In this document: positions 35,785 through 44,071 of the stretch, piece after piece
How the letters are laid out: each line of letters opens with the position of its first letter
Numbering within the stretch: position 1 is the stretch's first letter
Source of the DNA: Acidobacteria bacterium 13_1_20CM_3_53_8
GTDB lineage: Bacteria > Acidobacteriota > Blastocatellia > Pyrinomonadales > Pyrinomonadaceae
Direction: 5' to 3'
Length of the DNA: 50,016 bases
Assembly (NCBI GenBank): GCA_001920415.1
Contig: MNJR01000029.1
Span: forward strand, 1-50,016
Position numbers and translations under genes: made by a program
The notes under the pieces: model-generated
The model's input: only the letters and a program-made list of their open reading frames with translations
Database searches by the model: none
Told to the model about the DNA's origin: nothing

Positions 35785-36065
35785 CGTAACACTCTCCTTT
35801 AAGCTTAAAAGAAATATTGCCGTTTGGAAATTTTGTTCAACTTTCGAGGGTTATATTTCAGCGCATGAGCGGGCAGACAGGATTCGCGCTTTTATCCCCT
35901 CGGAGAAAACTGAAACTGTTTCACAATTACTTTAGAGACTTTATGCTCGGCGCTTCACCGCGAGAGTGGGCTTTCTCTACAGAGAGAAAGATTGTAGGCG
36001 AATCTCATCACGAGCATTTCAACTTACGAAACGCGCCCCTTTGTACCGCAAAACGCAGCGAAGAG

Positions 36066-36212
36066 CAAGGAAGAAGATAAGGCAAAAGGAAAAAGGTAAA
36101 AGGAAAAAGTTAGGCGGAAGCCACTTTTATAGATTTAGAGAGAAGCAATAATAGAATTGTCTTTATCCTTATCACTTTTGCCTTTTTACTTTTTCCTTTT
36201 ACCTTCCCTCGT
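36066..36212. repeat. Long inverted repeat, family A (copy 4), in a 400-base gap
   Basis: Left arm about 36066-36112 (AGGCAAAAGGAAAAAGGTAA words) pairs with about 36172-36212 (TTTGCCTTTTTACTTTTTCC words). The right arm encodes the C-terminus of the FAD gene. Nothing was recognised in the remaining 35785-36065 stretch. Confidence 0.82.
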
Positions 36213-37388
36213 TGCTCGTGCGAGTCTGCGGCGCGCCGCGTCGCTTTTGCCTAGCGCGAAGATCATAGCTTCGGCCAGACGTGGGACGAATGCCGCGCGT
36301 CGCACGAGAGCGCAGATGCGTAGACGCGCGGCGAACTTCTGGCTGTAGCGTGCGCTATAATCTTCTGCGAGCATCTTCGGATTTTCGTCGCTGAAACTTT
36401 CAGCGAGCCAGCGCGCTATCGTCTGTGCTGCGAGTTCCCCGCTCTCAAGAGCCATAAGCATCCCGCTGCCCGTGAATGGGTCTATGAATGAAGCCGCGTC
36501 TCCGATTGCTATCAACCCGCAGGCTGGCGCTAAAGCGCGTCTTCCAAAACCGTCCAACGAAACCGCAAGCCACTCGCACGCAGGTCGCGCATCTCCTAAA
36601 GTCTCTCGCGCGCGAGCATTCGACATTACAACTTCGCGCATCACGCGCCCAGCGTCGCTTCGGCACGCGCGCACGTCTCGCGCAGAGGCTATGAAACAGA
36701 GATTGCTCAAACCATTTTCAACGCGGCTCAGTCCGCCATAACCGCCGCGATAAAAATAGATTTCGCAAACATTAGCCAGCCCGCGCGCGTTTTCAAGGTG
36801 CGCTTTGAAAGCAACTAGCGTACGGCTTCGGCGCGTCATGCGCGAATGGCCGTTTGCTCTGTCTCCAAAAAAACGAGAGAGCGCGTGCTCTCTTCCCGTC
36901 GCGTCAACGACGATGCGCGCCGTGCATTCAAAGACCTCTCCGCTGCTTTTCAAACGCACGCCGCGCACGCGCCCCCTTTCAATCAAGAGACCAGTGCCTT
37001 GCGTCTCCTCAAAAACTTCAGCGCCCGTCTCACGCGCGCGCATGAGCAAATTATTATCCATCTCAGCACGGCTCAGCCCCAGCGCCATCCTTCGAGCGCC
37101 GAACCACTCGCTAGGCACATCCACCTTGCTTCCGTTGCGCGAATAAAAGACTGTCTCATTCAGTCGCGCTCCGCCCGCCGCGAGCATTCTTTCTTCAACG
37201 CCGAGGCGCGCAAAGTGCTCCAGACATTCCGGCGAGATGAACTCGCCGCACAATTTCGCGCGCGGAAATTTTTTCTGCTCGGCAATCATCACGCGCGCGC
37301 CCATGCTCGCCAGATGAATCGCCGCGCTCGCTCCCGCAGGCCCGCCGCCCACGATCACAACATCATATTTTCCCGAAGACACGCTCAT
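36186..37388 (-). CDS. FAD-dependent oxidoreductase, geranylgeranyl-reductase-like
   Basis: A 400-residue flavoprotein. The Rossmann motif VVIVGGGPAGASAA lies at about 9-22, the KLCGEFISPECLEHF segment near 45-60, ARIVVDATGREHALSRFFG in the middle and the second FAD motif GLIAIGDAASFIDPFTGSGM near 285-305. This is the geranylgeranyl-reductase/halogenase-type group 2 flavin family. It is the third gene of a ketosynthase-methyltransferase-oxidoreductase operon, so it may oxidise or reduce an acyl or polyketide-like product. The last residues (EGKRKK) are encoded by a repeat arm. Confidence 0.87.
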   Translation of the reverse strand: MSVSSGKYDVVIVGGGPAGASAAIHLASMGARVMIAEQKKFPRAKLCGEFISPECLEHFARLGVEERMLAAGGARLNETVFYSRNGSKVDVPSEWFGARRMALGLSRAEMDNNLLMRARETGAEVFEETQGTGLLIERGRVRGVRLKSSGEVFECTARIVVDATGREHALSRFFGDRANGHSRMTRRSRTLVAFKAHLENARGLANVCEIYFYRGGYGGLSRVENGLSNLCFIASARDVRACRSDAGRVMREVVMSNARARETLGDARPACEWLAVSLDGFGRRALAPACGLIAIGDAASFIDPFTGSGMLMALESGELAAQTIARWLAESFSDENPKMLAEDYSARYSQKFAARLRICALVRRAAFVPRLAEAMIFALGKSDAARRRLARATREGKRKK

Positions 37389-37435
37389 CTGAAATTTTAT
37401 TCAAGCAAACCCTTTTTCAAGCCGCAACGCTCACC

Positions 37436-38191
37436 TCACCTTTTTCTCGCCGCGTCTCCTCGGTCGCCCACTCCCCGCGTCCCTTCCTTCGACGCGCTCA
37501 AGACCAGACGAAAAGCGAATCGCCGCTCGACTTTGATTCGCTTGAGACCGGCGCGCTGGGCTAATCCGAAAAGCTCACTGGGTTGGAAGCTGCGCAGGAT
37601 AGAGAGCGCGCCGTCTTCGCGTATCAGGCGATTGTGAAGAAAGAGGTGTCCGGCTGTAGTATAAAGAAGATAGGCTAGCGGGTGGCGATGCAGGTCTATG
37701 ACGAAGATGCTACGGCGCGCAACTCGACTCATCTCGCGCAAGATTGATACGACCGCTTCATCTTTGAAATGATGCGTGAAGAGTGAGCAGATAGCATAAT
37801 CGAATTGATTATCATCGAAAGGCAGACCGAGCGCATCGCCGCGCACAGAGCTAATTTCGAAAAAGTTTCCAGACTCTTCAAGAATCGCGCGAGCCGAGCG
37901 CGCGTTCAATTCAAGCCCGACCAGGTTCGCTCTCCTTCCCGTCGCGTGCGCCCATTCTGCAACCACGCGCAGCAACTCGCCCGAACCCGCGCCAACATCT
38001 AATACAGAAAAACCCTTCACGCCATCGCGCGCAATCTCCGCCAGCAGCGTTCTCTTCAAAGCGCCCGCATCGCCCAGCCACTCGTTGATTTTTCTTAACT
38101 CAACCAGACACCCTTCATACTCTTCAGCCGTGTAATCACCTTTATCAAGGTGCTCAAGCTCGTAGCTTCGTTGTCGAAAACGCTCAAACAT
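37436..38191 (-). CDS. Class I SAM-dependent methyltransferase
   Basis: A 251-residue methyltransferase with motif I VLDVGAGSGELLRV near 63-76, NLVGLELNARSA (motif II acidic residue) and DYAICSLFTHHFKDE for motif IV. The VIDLHRHPLAYLLY stretch recurs in methyltransferases found beside type III polyketide or ketosynthase genes. It lies 47 bases upstream of the FAD gene and downstream of the ketosynthase, separated from it by a G-rich repeat. It probably methylates the same pathway's product; the acceptor atom is unknown. Confidence 0.88.
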   Translation of the reverse strand: MFERFRQRSYELEHLDKGDYTAEEYEGCLVELRKINEWLGDAGALKRTLLAEIARDGVKGFSVLDVGAGSGELLRVVAEWAHATGRRANLVGLELNARSARAILEESGNFFEISSVRGDALGLPFDDNQFDYAICSLFTHHFKDEAVVSILREMSRVARRSIFVIDLHRHPLAYLLYTTAGHLFLHNRLIREDGALSILRSFQPSELFGLAQRAGLKRIKVERRFAFRLVLSASKEGTRGVGDRGDAARKR

Positions 38192-38194
38192 AAT

Positions 38195-38288
38195 AAGAAG
38201 GGGAAGAGGGGAAATGGGGAAATGGGGTAAAAGGAAAAGCGAAGAATCATCTCCCTTTCCCTCTTCCCCTTTTTTCCTTTTACCCCAT
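38195..38288. repeat. Long inverted repeat, G-rich variant of family A (copy 2)
   Basis: The left side, AAGGGGAAGAGGGGAAATGGG (about 38198-38239), pairs with CCCTCTTCCCC and CCTTTTACCCC to 38288. The right end contains the final codons and stop of the ketosynthase gene. Confidence 0.78.
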
Positions 38289-39509
38289 TTTTTCTATGAC
38301 TAGCGCGCTATTCTTCGAGCCGAAGCCTATGCAGTTGCAGAGCGCAACGCGCACGCTCTGTTCGCGTGCTTCGTTCGGAACGTAATCAAGGTCGCATGCG
38401 GGGTCGGCTTCGTCCAGATTGATTGTTGGAGGGATAAGGTTCGTGTGCATGGCGCAGAGAGCAGCGCCAAGACCGGCAGCGCCGCTCGCTCCCTGCGGAT
38501 GTCCTACTTGAGATTTCGTACCGGACATGGGGATGCGCGCGGCGTGGCTGTTGAATGCAAGCTTCAAGGCTTGCGTCTCTATGCGGTCGTTGAGAACGGT
38601 GCTAGTGCCATGCAGGTTGACGTAATCAACGTCCGCAGGATTTAGACCAGCGTCTTCCATCGCCAGAGTCATTGCGCGCGCAGGCTCGTCGCCAGTCTCT
38701 TCCAGTCGCACGCGATGGTAAGCGTCGCACGTAGCGCCGTAACCTTTTATCTCCGCATAAATTTTTGCGCCGCGCTTACGCGCACGCTCATACTCTTCCA
38801 GAACGTAAATCCAAGCGCCTTCGCCCAGCACAATTCCAGAACGATTCTTTGAGAATGGGCGAGAGGCTCTATGAGGCTCGTCGTTCCACTCGTTCGTTAG
38901 AACAGTCATCAGGTTGAACGCCGCTAAGATGCCCGGAGCAACGGGCGCGTCCACTCCGCCTGTAATCATCATCTCCTGACGACCGAGCGCAATGTGTTCC
39001 GCAGCATAAGCGATGGCATCTGTGGAACTGGTGCAGCCGGTAGAGATTATGTGCGAGAGACCGCGCAGGCCGAAGACCATAGAAAGCTCTGAGGATAGCC
39101 CGCCATGCGTTGACGAAGGAATCGTGTAGACGCTGGCCTTGTGCGCTTGACCCGTTAGCCAGTAGGTGTACTGTCTTTCGGTGAAAGCGAGTCCGCCGCC
39201 GCCAGTGCCCAGCACCACACCTATCTCGCGCCGTTGGCCCAATGACAGATCGCCTGTATGAACGCCAGCATCAGTGAGAGCTTCGCGCGCTGCTGCCAGA
39301 GCCAGGGGAACTGTGCGCGGGACATGCTTTCGATCTTTCGGGTTGAGTTGAGATTCCCAATCGAAGTCGTCGAAGCTTTCAATACGGCGCACGCCGCTCT
39401 CGCCGCGCTGAAGGGCGCTCCAAAACTTTTCGCGCCCGATGCCAATGGGCGTCACACAGCCCATCCCTGTGATGACGACTCGGCGTGGCGTTCTCAAGCG
39501 TCTCAACAT
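38280..39509 (-). CDS. Beta-ketoacyl-ACP synthase (FabF/KAS II-like)
   Basis: A 409-residue thiolase-fold condensing enzyme. Active-site residues are C159 (STGCTSSTDA), H300 (NLHGTSTVLND), K332 and H337 (GTKSQVGHPQG), the Cys-His-His triad of decarboxylating ketosynthases. Glycine-rich FGSKNSALVI ends the protein. It is the first gene of a three-gene operon with a methyltransferase and an FAD oxidoreductase, and no other fatty-acid genes are adjacent, so it is more likely a specialised synthase than the housekeeping FabF. Such clusters often make aryl polyenes, resorcinols or modified lipids; which applies is unknown. Confidence 0.9.
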   Translation of the reverse strand: MLRRLRTPRRVVITGMGCVTPIGIGREKFWSALQRGESGVRRIESFDDFDWESQLNPKDRKHVPRTVPLALAAAREALTDAGVHTGDLSLGQRREIGVVLGTGGGGLAFTERQYTYWLTGQAHKASVYTIPSSTHGGLSSELSMVFGLRGLSHIISTGCTSSTDAIAYAAEHIALGRQEMMITGGVDAPVAPGILAAFNLMTVLTNEWNDEPHRASRPFSKNRSGIVLGEGAWIYVLEEYERARKRGAKIYAEIKGYGATCDAYHRVRLEETGDEPARAMTLAMEDAGLNPADVDYVNLHGTSTVLNDRIETQALKLAFNSHAARIPMSGTKSQVGHPQGASGAAGLGAALCAMHTNLIPPTINLDEADPACDLDYVPNEAREQSVRVALCNCIGFGSKNSALVIEKMG

Positions 39510-39735
39510 AACAGATTACCTACGTCTTTCGGTCGGGCTAATTTTTATCTTCTATACGGGGAGACCGCTTGCCAGCATAGCATCCGCGCCAGCATCAAGG
39601 CTATAAGTTGTGGCACTTTTCGTTGTCAGGAATTTCGAGCTTGGGTCAGTAAGATGAAAGCGTGATTATACGGAACTCAGTATTAATAGCACGTTTAAAG
39701 GGAGTATTATCTGTACCGTATCCGCATAATCAATA

Positions 39736-40352
39736 GTTATGCGCTAGCTTCTTTCACAATTTGAAAGGCGGAGTTTATGGGACCGGGACCACTTCCTGTA
39801 GTTCAACCAATACAGTTTCAAAAGGCAATGGTATTCATTGATGGCACAAATCTCTTTCATCGCTTAGATGCCGCCAAGTTAAATTTAAATCAAAACCTCT
39901 CGCAGCTTCTTACAGCATTCTTAGGTCGTCGGCAGATTGTCCGTATATACCTTTATACAATCGAAGAGCACCTTAATAAAGCCAAAACTTTTCATGGCAA
40001 TCATATTACCGAAGGAATACGAGTGGTGTTCGGTGAAGGCATCCCTACCAAAGATGGTAATATAAAGGAAAAGGGTGTTGACGCTTTGCTAGTAGCTGAT
40101 CTCATCTATCATGCAGCCGTTAAAAACTATGATTATGCATTGGTTGTTAGTACAGACACAGATTTTGTTAAGGCTCTCCGTAGAGTTGAAGATTTCGGTT
40201 GTCGAACAGGTGTGCTAGCCGTTTGCAGTGATGTACCAGATAGGTTACGTGAGGCTTGCGATGAACCTAAAAGTTGTTCTAAGCACCAGATGCTTCAATG
40301 GGCAGTGCGTAGAACTTAATAAGTCGTGCTTTCCAATGAAGGCGCGCATAAC
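39736..40352 (+). mobile_element. Putative integron-like gene cassette carrying the NYN gene
   Basis: The left border GTTATGCGC (39736-39744) is the exact reverse complement of GCGCATAAC at 40344-40352. GTTATGC fits the integron core site GTTRRRY, and GCATAAC fits its partner RYYYAAC at the start of an attC, here followed by AACTCATTCGACCGGATGCG. The distal end of the attC is not clear. The insert is AT-richer than its surroundings. Confidence 0.45.
39777..40319 (+). CDS. NYN-domain (PIN-like) protein
   Basis: A 180-residue protein of the NYN/LabA/DUF88 type. The opening strand MVFIDGTNLFHRL carries D22 and N25. Downstream acidic residues are D102 and D108 (VDALLVADLIYHA) and D127 and D129 (VVSTDTDFVKALRR), the metal-dependent RNase site of the PIN-like fold. 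Start is ATG 39777 with AAAGGCGGA upstream. Codon use is markedly AT-richer than neighbours, and the gene is bounded by inverted 9-base sequences resembling integron cassette junctions. It may be an acquired RNA-processing or defence-related nuclease; targets are unknown. Confidence 0.88.
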   Translation: MGPGPLPVVQPIQFQKAMVFIDGTNLFHRLDAAKLNLNQNLSQLLTAFLGRRQIVRIYLYTIEEHLNKAKTFHGNHITEGIRVVFGEGIPTKDGNIKEKGVDALLVADLIYHAAVKNYDYALVVSTDTDFVKALRRVEDFGCRTGVLAVCSDVPDRLREACDEPKSCSKHQMLQWAVRRT

Positions 40353-40437
40353 AACTCATTCGACCGGATGCGCCGATAGCGTGTCTCTCATCAAACTCAA
40401 CTTGCGGGTGCCTGCTTTATTGTCATTCTTAACCGAT

Positions 40438-40475
40438 GTGAGTGCTGGCCGTAGTTGTATACGACCAGCACTCAC
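40438..40475. other. 16-base hairpin downstream of the NYN gene
   Basis: GTGAGTGCTGGCCGTA (40438-40453) pairs with TACGACCAGCACTCAC (40460-40475) with one mismatch and a 6-base loop. There is no T-run. It lies between convergent genes and may be a terminator or part of a decayed attC-like site. Confidence 0.55.
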
Positions 40476-40528
40476 TGTGGCATATTGCTCACCTCTCGCA
40501 CATTGTATAGGCGCTGTGCTTCAACGCA

Positions 40529-41086
40529 TCATGGCAGTTGCTCTATTTGAAGTCGAGTCCCTTGAGCCGTGGCACAGCAGCCGTTGAAGATCAGATTGTT
40601 GTTGGTGTCGAAGTGAGTCAGATCAAGCCTGCCGCTTAACTGCCCTGTGGCGTTATCTATGTTCAGTGTGCCTCGAATTTTATCCGAGCCTGTGAATTGC
40701 AGACTGGAATCGAAATCCAGGCACAGGTATGTCAAGGCAAACGTGTGATCTCCTGTCCTAGTCCAGACGCCGTGACATGGATTTCCCAGAGCCGGGAAAT
40801 CCCCCGCCGTGCCTGTCGCTAAGAGGTTTCCGTCGCCCGTAAATGTGAAGAGCAGTTTAAAAGGTGGCGCGCCGGATTCCGATGGAGGGGTGATGGTGGT
40901 TGTCCATGTGCCCGTTAAATCCGGTGACTTTTTCTGCTTAACGTCCGTGCCGGATTGAGCCAGAGAGATTCCGGCCAACAAGGCTGTTGCGATTACTATC
41001 CAGAGAATCCTTCTGGCGATCATGCGTTGCATACGATTCATTGAACCGGGTTGAAGATTCCTCGCGTTGTTTAGCTGTACTTTCAT
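40529..41086 (-). CDS. Secreted hypothetical protein
   Basis: A 185-residue protein starting at ATG 41086, preceded by a good GAAGGAG. The first 50 residues include a basic stretch and a hydrophobic signal segment (ILWIVIATALLAGISLAQ); an internal ATG (MNRMQRM) may be the true signal-peptide start. The mature part is beta-rich, beginning PDLTGTWTTTITPP and containing LLFTFTGDGNLLATGTAG and NPCHGVWTRTGDHTFAL, a pattern seen in small lipocalin-like secreted proteins of Acidobacteriota. It is probably co-transcribed with the 85-residue protein 15 bases upstream. Function unknown. Confidence 0.78.
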   Translation of the reverse strand: MKVQLNNARNLQPGSMNRMQRMIARRILWIVIATALLAGISLAQSGTDVKQKKSPDLTGTWTTTITPPSESGAPPFKLLFTFTGDGNLLATGTAGDFPALGNPCHGVWTRTGDHTFALTYLCLDFDSSLQFTGSDKIRGTLNIDNATGQLSGRLDLTHFDTNNNLIFNGCCATAQGTRLQIEQLP

Positions 41087-41100
41087 ACTCTTTCTCCTTC

Positions 41101-41358
41101 TCAAATCTGAATTGATGGTAGTAATGAGTTGAAACAAATGAAAAGCAGCCCATCGGTCTGTTCGATGAAATGTAGAGTCCCCACATCAACCCTGTGGCAT
41201 ATCGCGCGCAGGCTGACACGGGCCAGGGCGGCTGCCTGTTCGGCTCTGAGCATTGGTACTTGCCCGCCGCACGCTGGACACCAAGCGTGAACAAAGCCTC
41301 TGGGGCTTCTTATGGCGAGTAGCTGCCTGGTCTCTATTGTGATCTTGCTTCTTTTCAT
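41101..41358 (-). CDS. Small zinc-ribbon/helix-turn-helix protein (85 residues)
   Basis: A short protein with AWCPACGG (one CxxC pair, near residues 26-33), followed by LRAEQAAALARVSLRAICHRVD, a helix-turn-helix like that of excisionase/MerR-type proteins, and a TLHFIEQTDGLLFICFNSL end. Small proteins of this plan seem common in Acidobacteriota upstream of secreted or regulatory genes; a specific role is not known to me. It is the first gene of a two-gene minus-strand unit, divergent from the winged-helix/TPR regulator across about 185 bases. Confidence 0.75.
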   Translation of the reverse strand: MKRSKITIETRQLLAIRSPRGFVHAWCPACGGQVPMLRAEQAAALARVSLRAICHRVDVGTLHFIEQTDGLLFICFNSLLPSIQI

Positions 41359-41472
41359 GTTGTTTTCGATTTCAGCGGCGAGAGGCTAAGAGCGCTCTCG
41401 TTTGAGATATCAATCTCGTCGCTGCTAGTCGAGCACGTTTGGCGCGCTTCGAGACGGATGATGCGTGAGCGT

Positions 41473-41504
41473 GTGGTAAAATGTCGTTGGAGAGGTGGTA
41501 AAAT
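41473..41504 (+). promoter_or_regulatory. Candidate operator: two GTGGTAAAAT direct repeats spaced 22 bases
   Basis: GTGGTAAAAT occurs at 41473-41482 and 41495-41504, a spacing of about two helical turns, in the divergent region just before the winged-helix gene. OmpR-type winged-helix proteins often bind direct repeats, so autoregulation is possible. Confidence 0.35.
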
Positions 41505-41543
41505 TTTGCTGAATTTTGTCAGCCTTCTGGAAAAGAAGCCCTT

Positions 41544-43523
41544 ATGAGCGTGCCTGTCAGACAAGTATACGAGTTCGGCCCTTTCCGTCTTGATGTTACC
41601 AGACGACTCCTGCTCAAAGGGGATGTGTCCGTACCGCTTACTTCCAAGGTGTTCGATACCCTACAGGCGTTGATCGAGAACAGCGGAGAGATTCTTGAAA
41701 AGGATTCCCTGCTTGACAGGATTTGGCCGGATACGACCGTCGAAGAAAAGAATCTGACCATAGCAATCTCCGCACTGAGAAAAGCACTTGGCGAGACCCC
41801 CAGCCAGCATCAGTTCATAGTCACAGTGCCGGGACGCGGCTATAAATTTGTGGCAACGGTCAGGGAGTTGATAAGCGAAGACGCAGACCTGATAGTTGAG
41901 AAGCGAACCACAGAACAGATCATACTTGAAGAGGACGAACCGCAGGGAACGCTAGGGGAAGTGCCGGTCGGGGAAAAGGGACGGCAGCTACTTACGGCTG
42001 GCCCACGTTCGGGATGGCACCGGTTCACGTCCAGAAAGTTAATCATAGCTTTCGGCCTGGTGCTGATTACCACGGCTGCTGTTCTTTACTTTCAACTTTC
42101 CCGCCGCAGTTCTCAGCCGCCGCAGCCAAGCTCCATGATAGGCTCGCTTGCAGTGCTTCCGTTCAAATCATTAGAGACGGATGTCGAAGACAAATACTTG
42201 GGATTAGGAATTACCGATGCGTTAATCACCCGGTTGAGCAATATCAACCAAGTCATCGTGCGTCCGACCACAGCCGTGCGTAAGTATGACGAGACGGAGC
42301 AAGACCCTGTCTCAGCCGGACGAGAACTGAAAGTTGATTCCGTGCTGGAAGGAAATATACAGCAGTCGGCTGATCGCGTTCGTGTGACCGTGCAGCTTAT
42401 TAGGATCAGTGATGGCAAGCCTCTCTGGGGAGAGACTTTCGACGAGCCGCTTAACGGTATGTTCGCGCTGGAAGATTCAATCTCAAGGCGTGTGGTCGAA
42501 GCGCTGACGCTCAAATTAACGAGTCAGGAGAGAGAACGTCTCGCCAAACATTACACGGAAAATGCCCAAGCCTATCAACTTTATCTCAAGGGCCGTTATT
42601 ATTCGAGCAGTTGGACCCTCGAAGGATTCCGCAAGGCCGTAGGGTATTTCAATGATGCGATTGCGCTTGATCCCACCTACGCTCTGGCCTACGCGGGGCT
42701 GGCAGATGCTTATTACAGAAATTCGACGGTGCATATTCCTCTACAAGAGGCTGTGCCGAAGGCTAGAGCAGCAGCCATGCAAGCCTTGCGGCTCGATGAC
42801 ACTCTCGCTGAAGCCCACACCTCTCTGGGCGCGATTAAATTCCGCTACGATTGGGACTGGGCTGGCGCGGAGAGCGAATTCAAGCGTGCCATCGAGCTTA
42901 ACCAAAACTACTCAACCGCTCATCAATGGTACAGTGAATATCTGACGGCTCTGGGTCGCACGGACGAGGCGGTAGCGGAGGGTGGCCGGGCCGAGCAGAT
43001 TGATCCGATCACGCCGGAAGTAGGCTGGGATTTAGGACTGGCTCTCTTCTTCGGGCGGCGGTACGACGCGGCCATAGAACAGTTCAAAAAGAGCGTCGAT
43101 CTAAATCCTAACTTCTGGCTCTCGCATTCATTCCTTGCCTGGAGTTACGGAGAGAAGGGCGAATTCGATCAAGCCTTCGCCGAATATCAAAAGGCACTGG
43201 CTCTCGATGATAACGATGACACGCGCTCGCATCTGGCATCAATTTACGTGAAAGCGGGCAAGCGGAACGAGGCTCAAAAAATCCTTAATGAAATGATTCA
43301 GCGATCAAAGCGAAAAGAGGTCTCGCCATTTTATGTAGCAGTCGTCTATATAGCTCTCGGTGATAAAGAGCACGGGATTGAATGGCTCAAAAGGGCTTAT
43401 GAAGAGAGGGCGGAACTGTTGGTTTTTCTGAAAGTCGCTCCGATTTTTGATTCAGTTCGTTCAGACCCCAGATTTATACAAATCATGCAAGGCGTTGGTC
43501 TACTGCCTCAAGCAAATCAGTGA
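41544..43523 (+). CDS. Winged-helix (CadC/OmpR-type) transmembrane regulator with TPR repeats
   Basis: A 659-residue protein. Residues 10-105 form a Trans_reg_C winged helix ([56 protein letters not shown]). A single membrane helix spans about 168-187 ([18 protein letters not shown]). An extracytoplasmic FlgO/TolB-like domain follows ([12 protein letters not shown] ... [19 protein letters not shown]). The C-terminal half has about seven TPR units. This ToxR/CadC-like design couples an outside signal to DNA binding at the membrane. It is transcribed away from the small zinc-ribbon gene, a likely target. Confidence 0.92.
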   Translation: MSVPVRQVYEFGPFRLDVTRRLLLKGDVSVPLTSKVFDTLQALIENSGEILEKDSLLDRIWPDTTVEEKNLTIAISALRKALGETPSQHQFIVTVPGRGYKFVATVRELISEDADLIVEKRTTEQIILEEDEPQGTLGEVPVGEKGRQLLTAGPRSGWHRFTSRKLIIAFGLVLITTAAVLYFQLSRRSSQPPQPSSMIGSLAVLPFKSLETDVEDKYLGLGITDALITRLSNINQVIVRPTTAVRKYDETEQDPVSAGRELKVDSVLEGNIQQSADRVRVTVQLIRISDGKPLWGETFDEPLNGMFALEDSISRRVVEALTLKLTSQERERLAKHYTENAQAYQLYLKGRYYSSSWTLEGFRKAVGYFNDAIALDPTYALAYAGLADAYYRNSTVHIPLQEAVPKARAAAMQALRLDDTLAEAHTSLGAIKFRYDWDWAGAESEFKRAIELNQNYSTAHQWYSEYLTALGRTDEAVAEGGRAEQIDPITPEVGWDLGLALFFGRRYDAAIEQFKKSVDLNPNFWLSHSFLAWSYGEKGEFDQAFAEYQKALALDDNDDTRSHLASIYVKAGKRNEAQKILNEMIQRSKRKEVSPFYVAVVYIALGDKEHGIEWLKRAYEERAELLVFLKVAPIFDSVRSDPRFIQIMQGVGLLPQANQ

Positions 43524-43582
43524 TAAAAACAAGCTACATTATACTTAACTTACAAACTCATGTTACGCAACGAAAAATTTCT

Positions 43583-43790
43583 AAGCCGTCGAAGATGGCG
43601 GCAGAGTAAAGCCCAGTGCGTGAGCACTGGGGTGGAGCGCAAGAATGAAGAGCGAGCTATCGAAGACGAGCGACAGCCGTTTGATTATTATGGGCTGTCG
43701 CCCGCTCACGCGGGCTTAGGTAATCTTGATGGCAATCTTCCCCAGCGCTAACGCACTGGGCTTTAGACGGTCGCCCGCTTGCGCGGGCTG
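43583..43790. repeat. REP/BIME-like hairpin cluster, family E (copy 2)
   Basis: A series of short palindromes shares modules with 11703-11914: GCCCAGTGCGTGAGCACTGG, GAGCTATCGAAGA, GCGACAGCCGTTT.. with GGGCTGTCGC, GCCCGCTCACGCGGGC, AGCGCTAACGCACTGGGCT and GCCCGCTTGCGCGGGC. It lies in the 43524-44071 gap. Confidence 0.8.
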
Positions 43791-43865
43791 AAAACAAACT
43801 TTTGCGTAAGGTGAGTTACAAAGAGATACAGGCAGAGGCATCGTGTCAGTCTACTCCAAAAATCT

Positions 43866-43963
43866 GCCTGACAATTCATTCAACCGGAGCGGAAATAGCT
43901 TGTCTTTCATCCGCTAGATTGAAGGCTTGGTTGGATTCTTCCCGCCCGGTTCGAGCGTTAGAC
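43866..43963 (+). other. attC-like site without an obvious cassette
   Basis: GCCTGAC (5 of 7 complementary to the end) begins the site, followed by AATTCATTCAACCGG. It closes with CCGGTTCGAGC and the core GTTAGAC (43957-43963, fits GTTRRRY). AACCGG/CCGGTT pair exactly. Its left half is clearly similar to 40346-40390. Confidence 0.4.
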
Positions 43964-44071
43964 TGCTTCTTCATTCACGACATTACGTTTTCAAAAAAAG
44001 CATTGACGTTGCCGCCTCTCCTGAGATAGAAGGGCGATGCTAGCCTATTTCAGATACGAGAAGGCCAAGAT

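Noticed and set aside
36846-37637. 263-residue plus-strand frame over the FAD oxidoreductase and methyltransferase
   Set aside because: It is antisense to two solid genes, with a low-complexity basic composition and no family signature.
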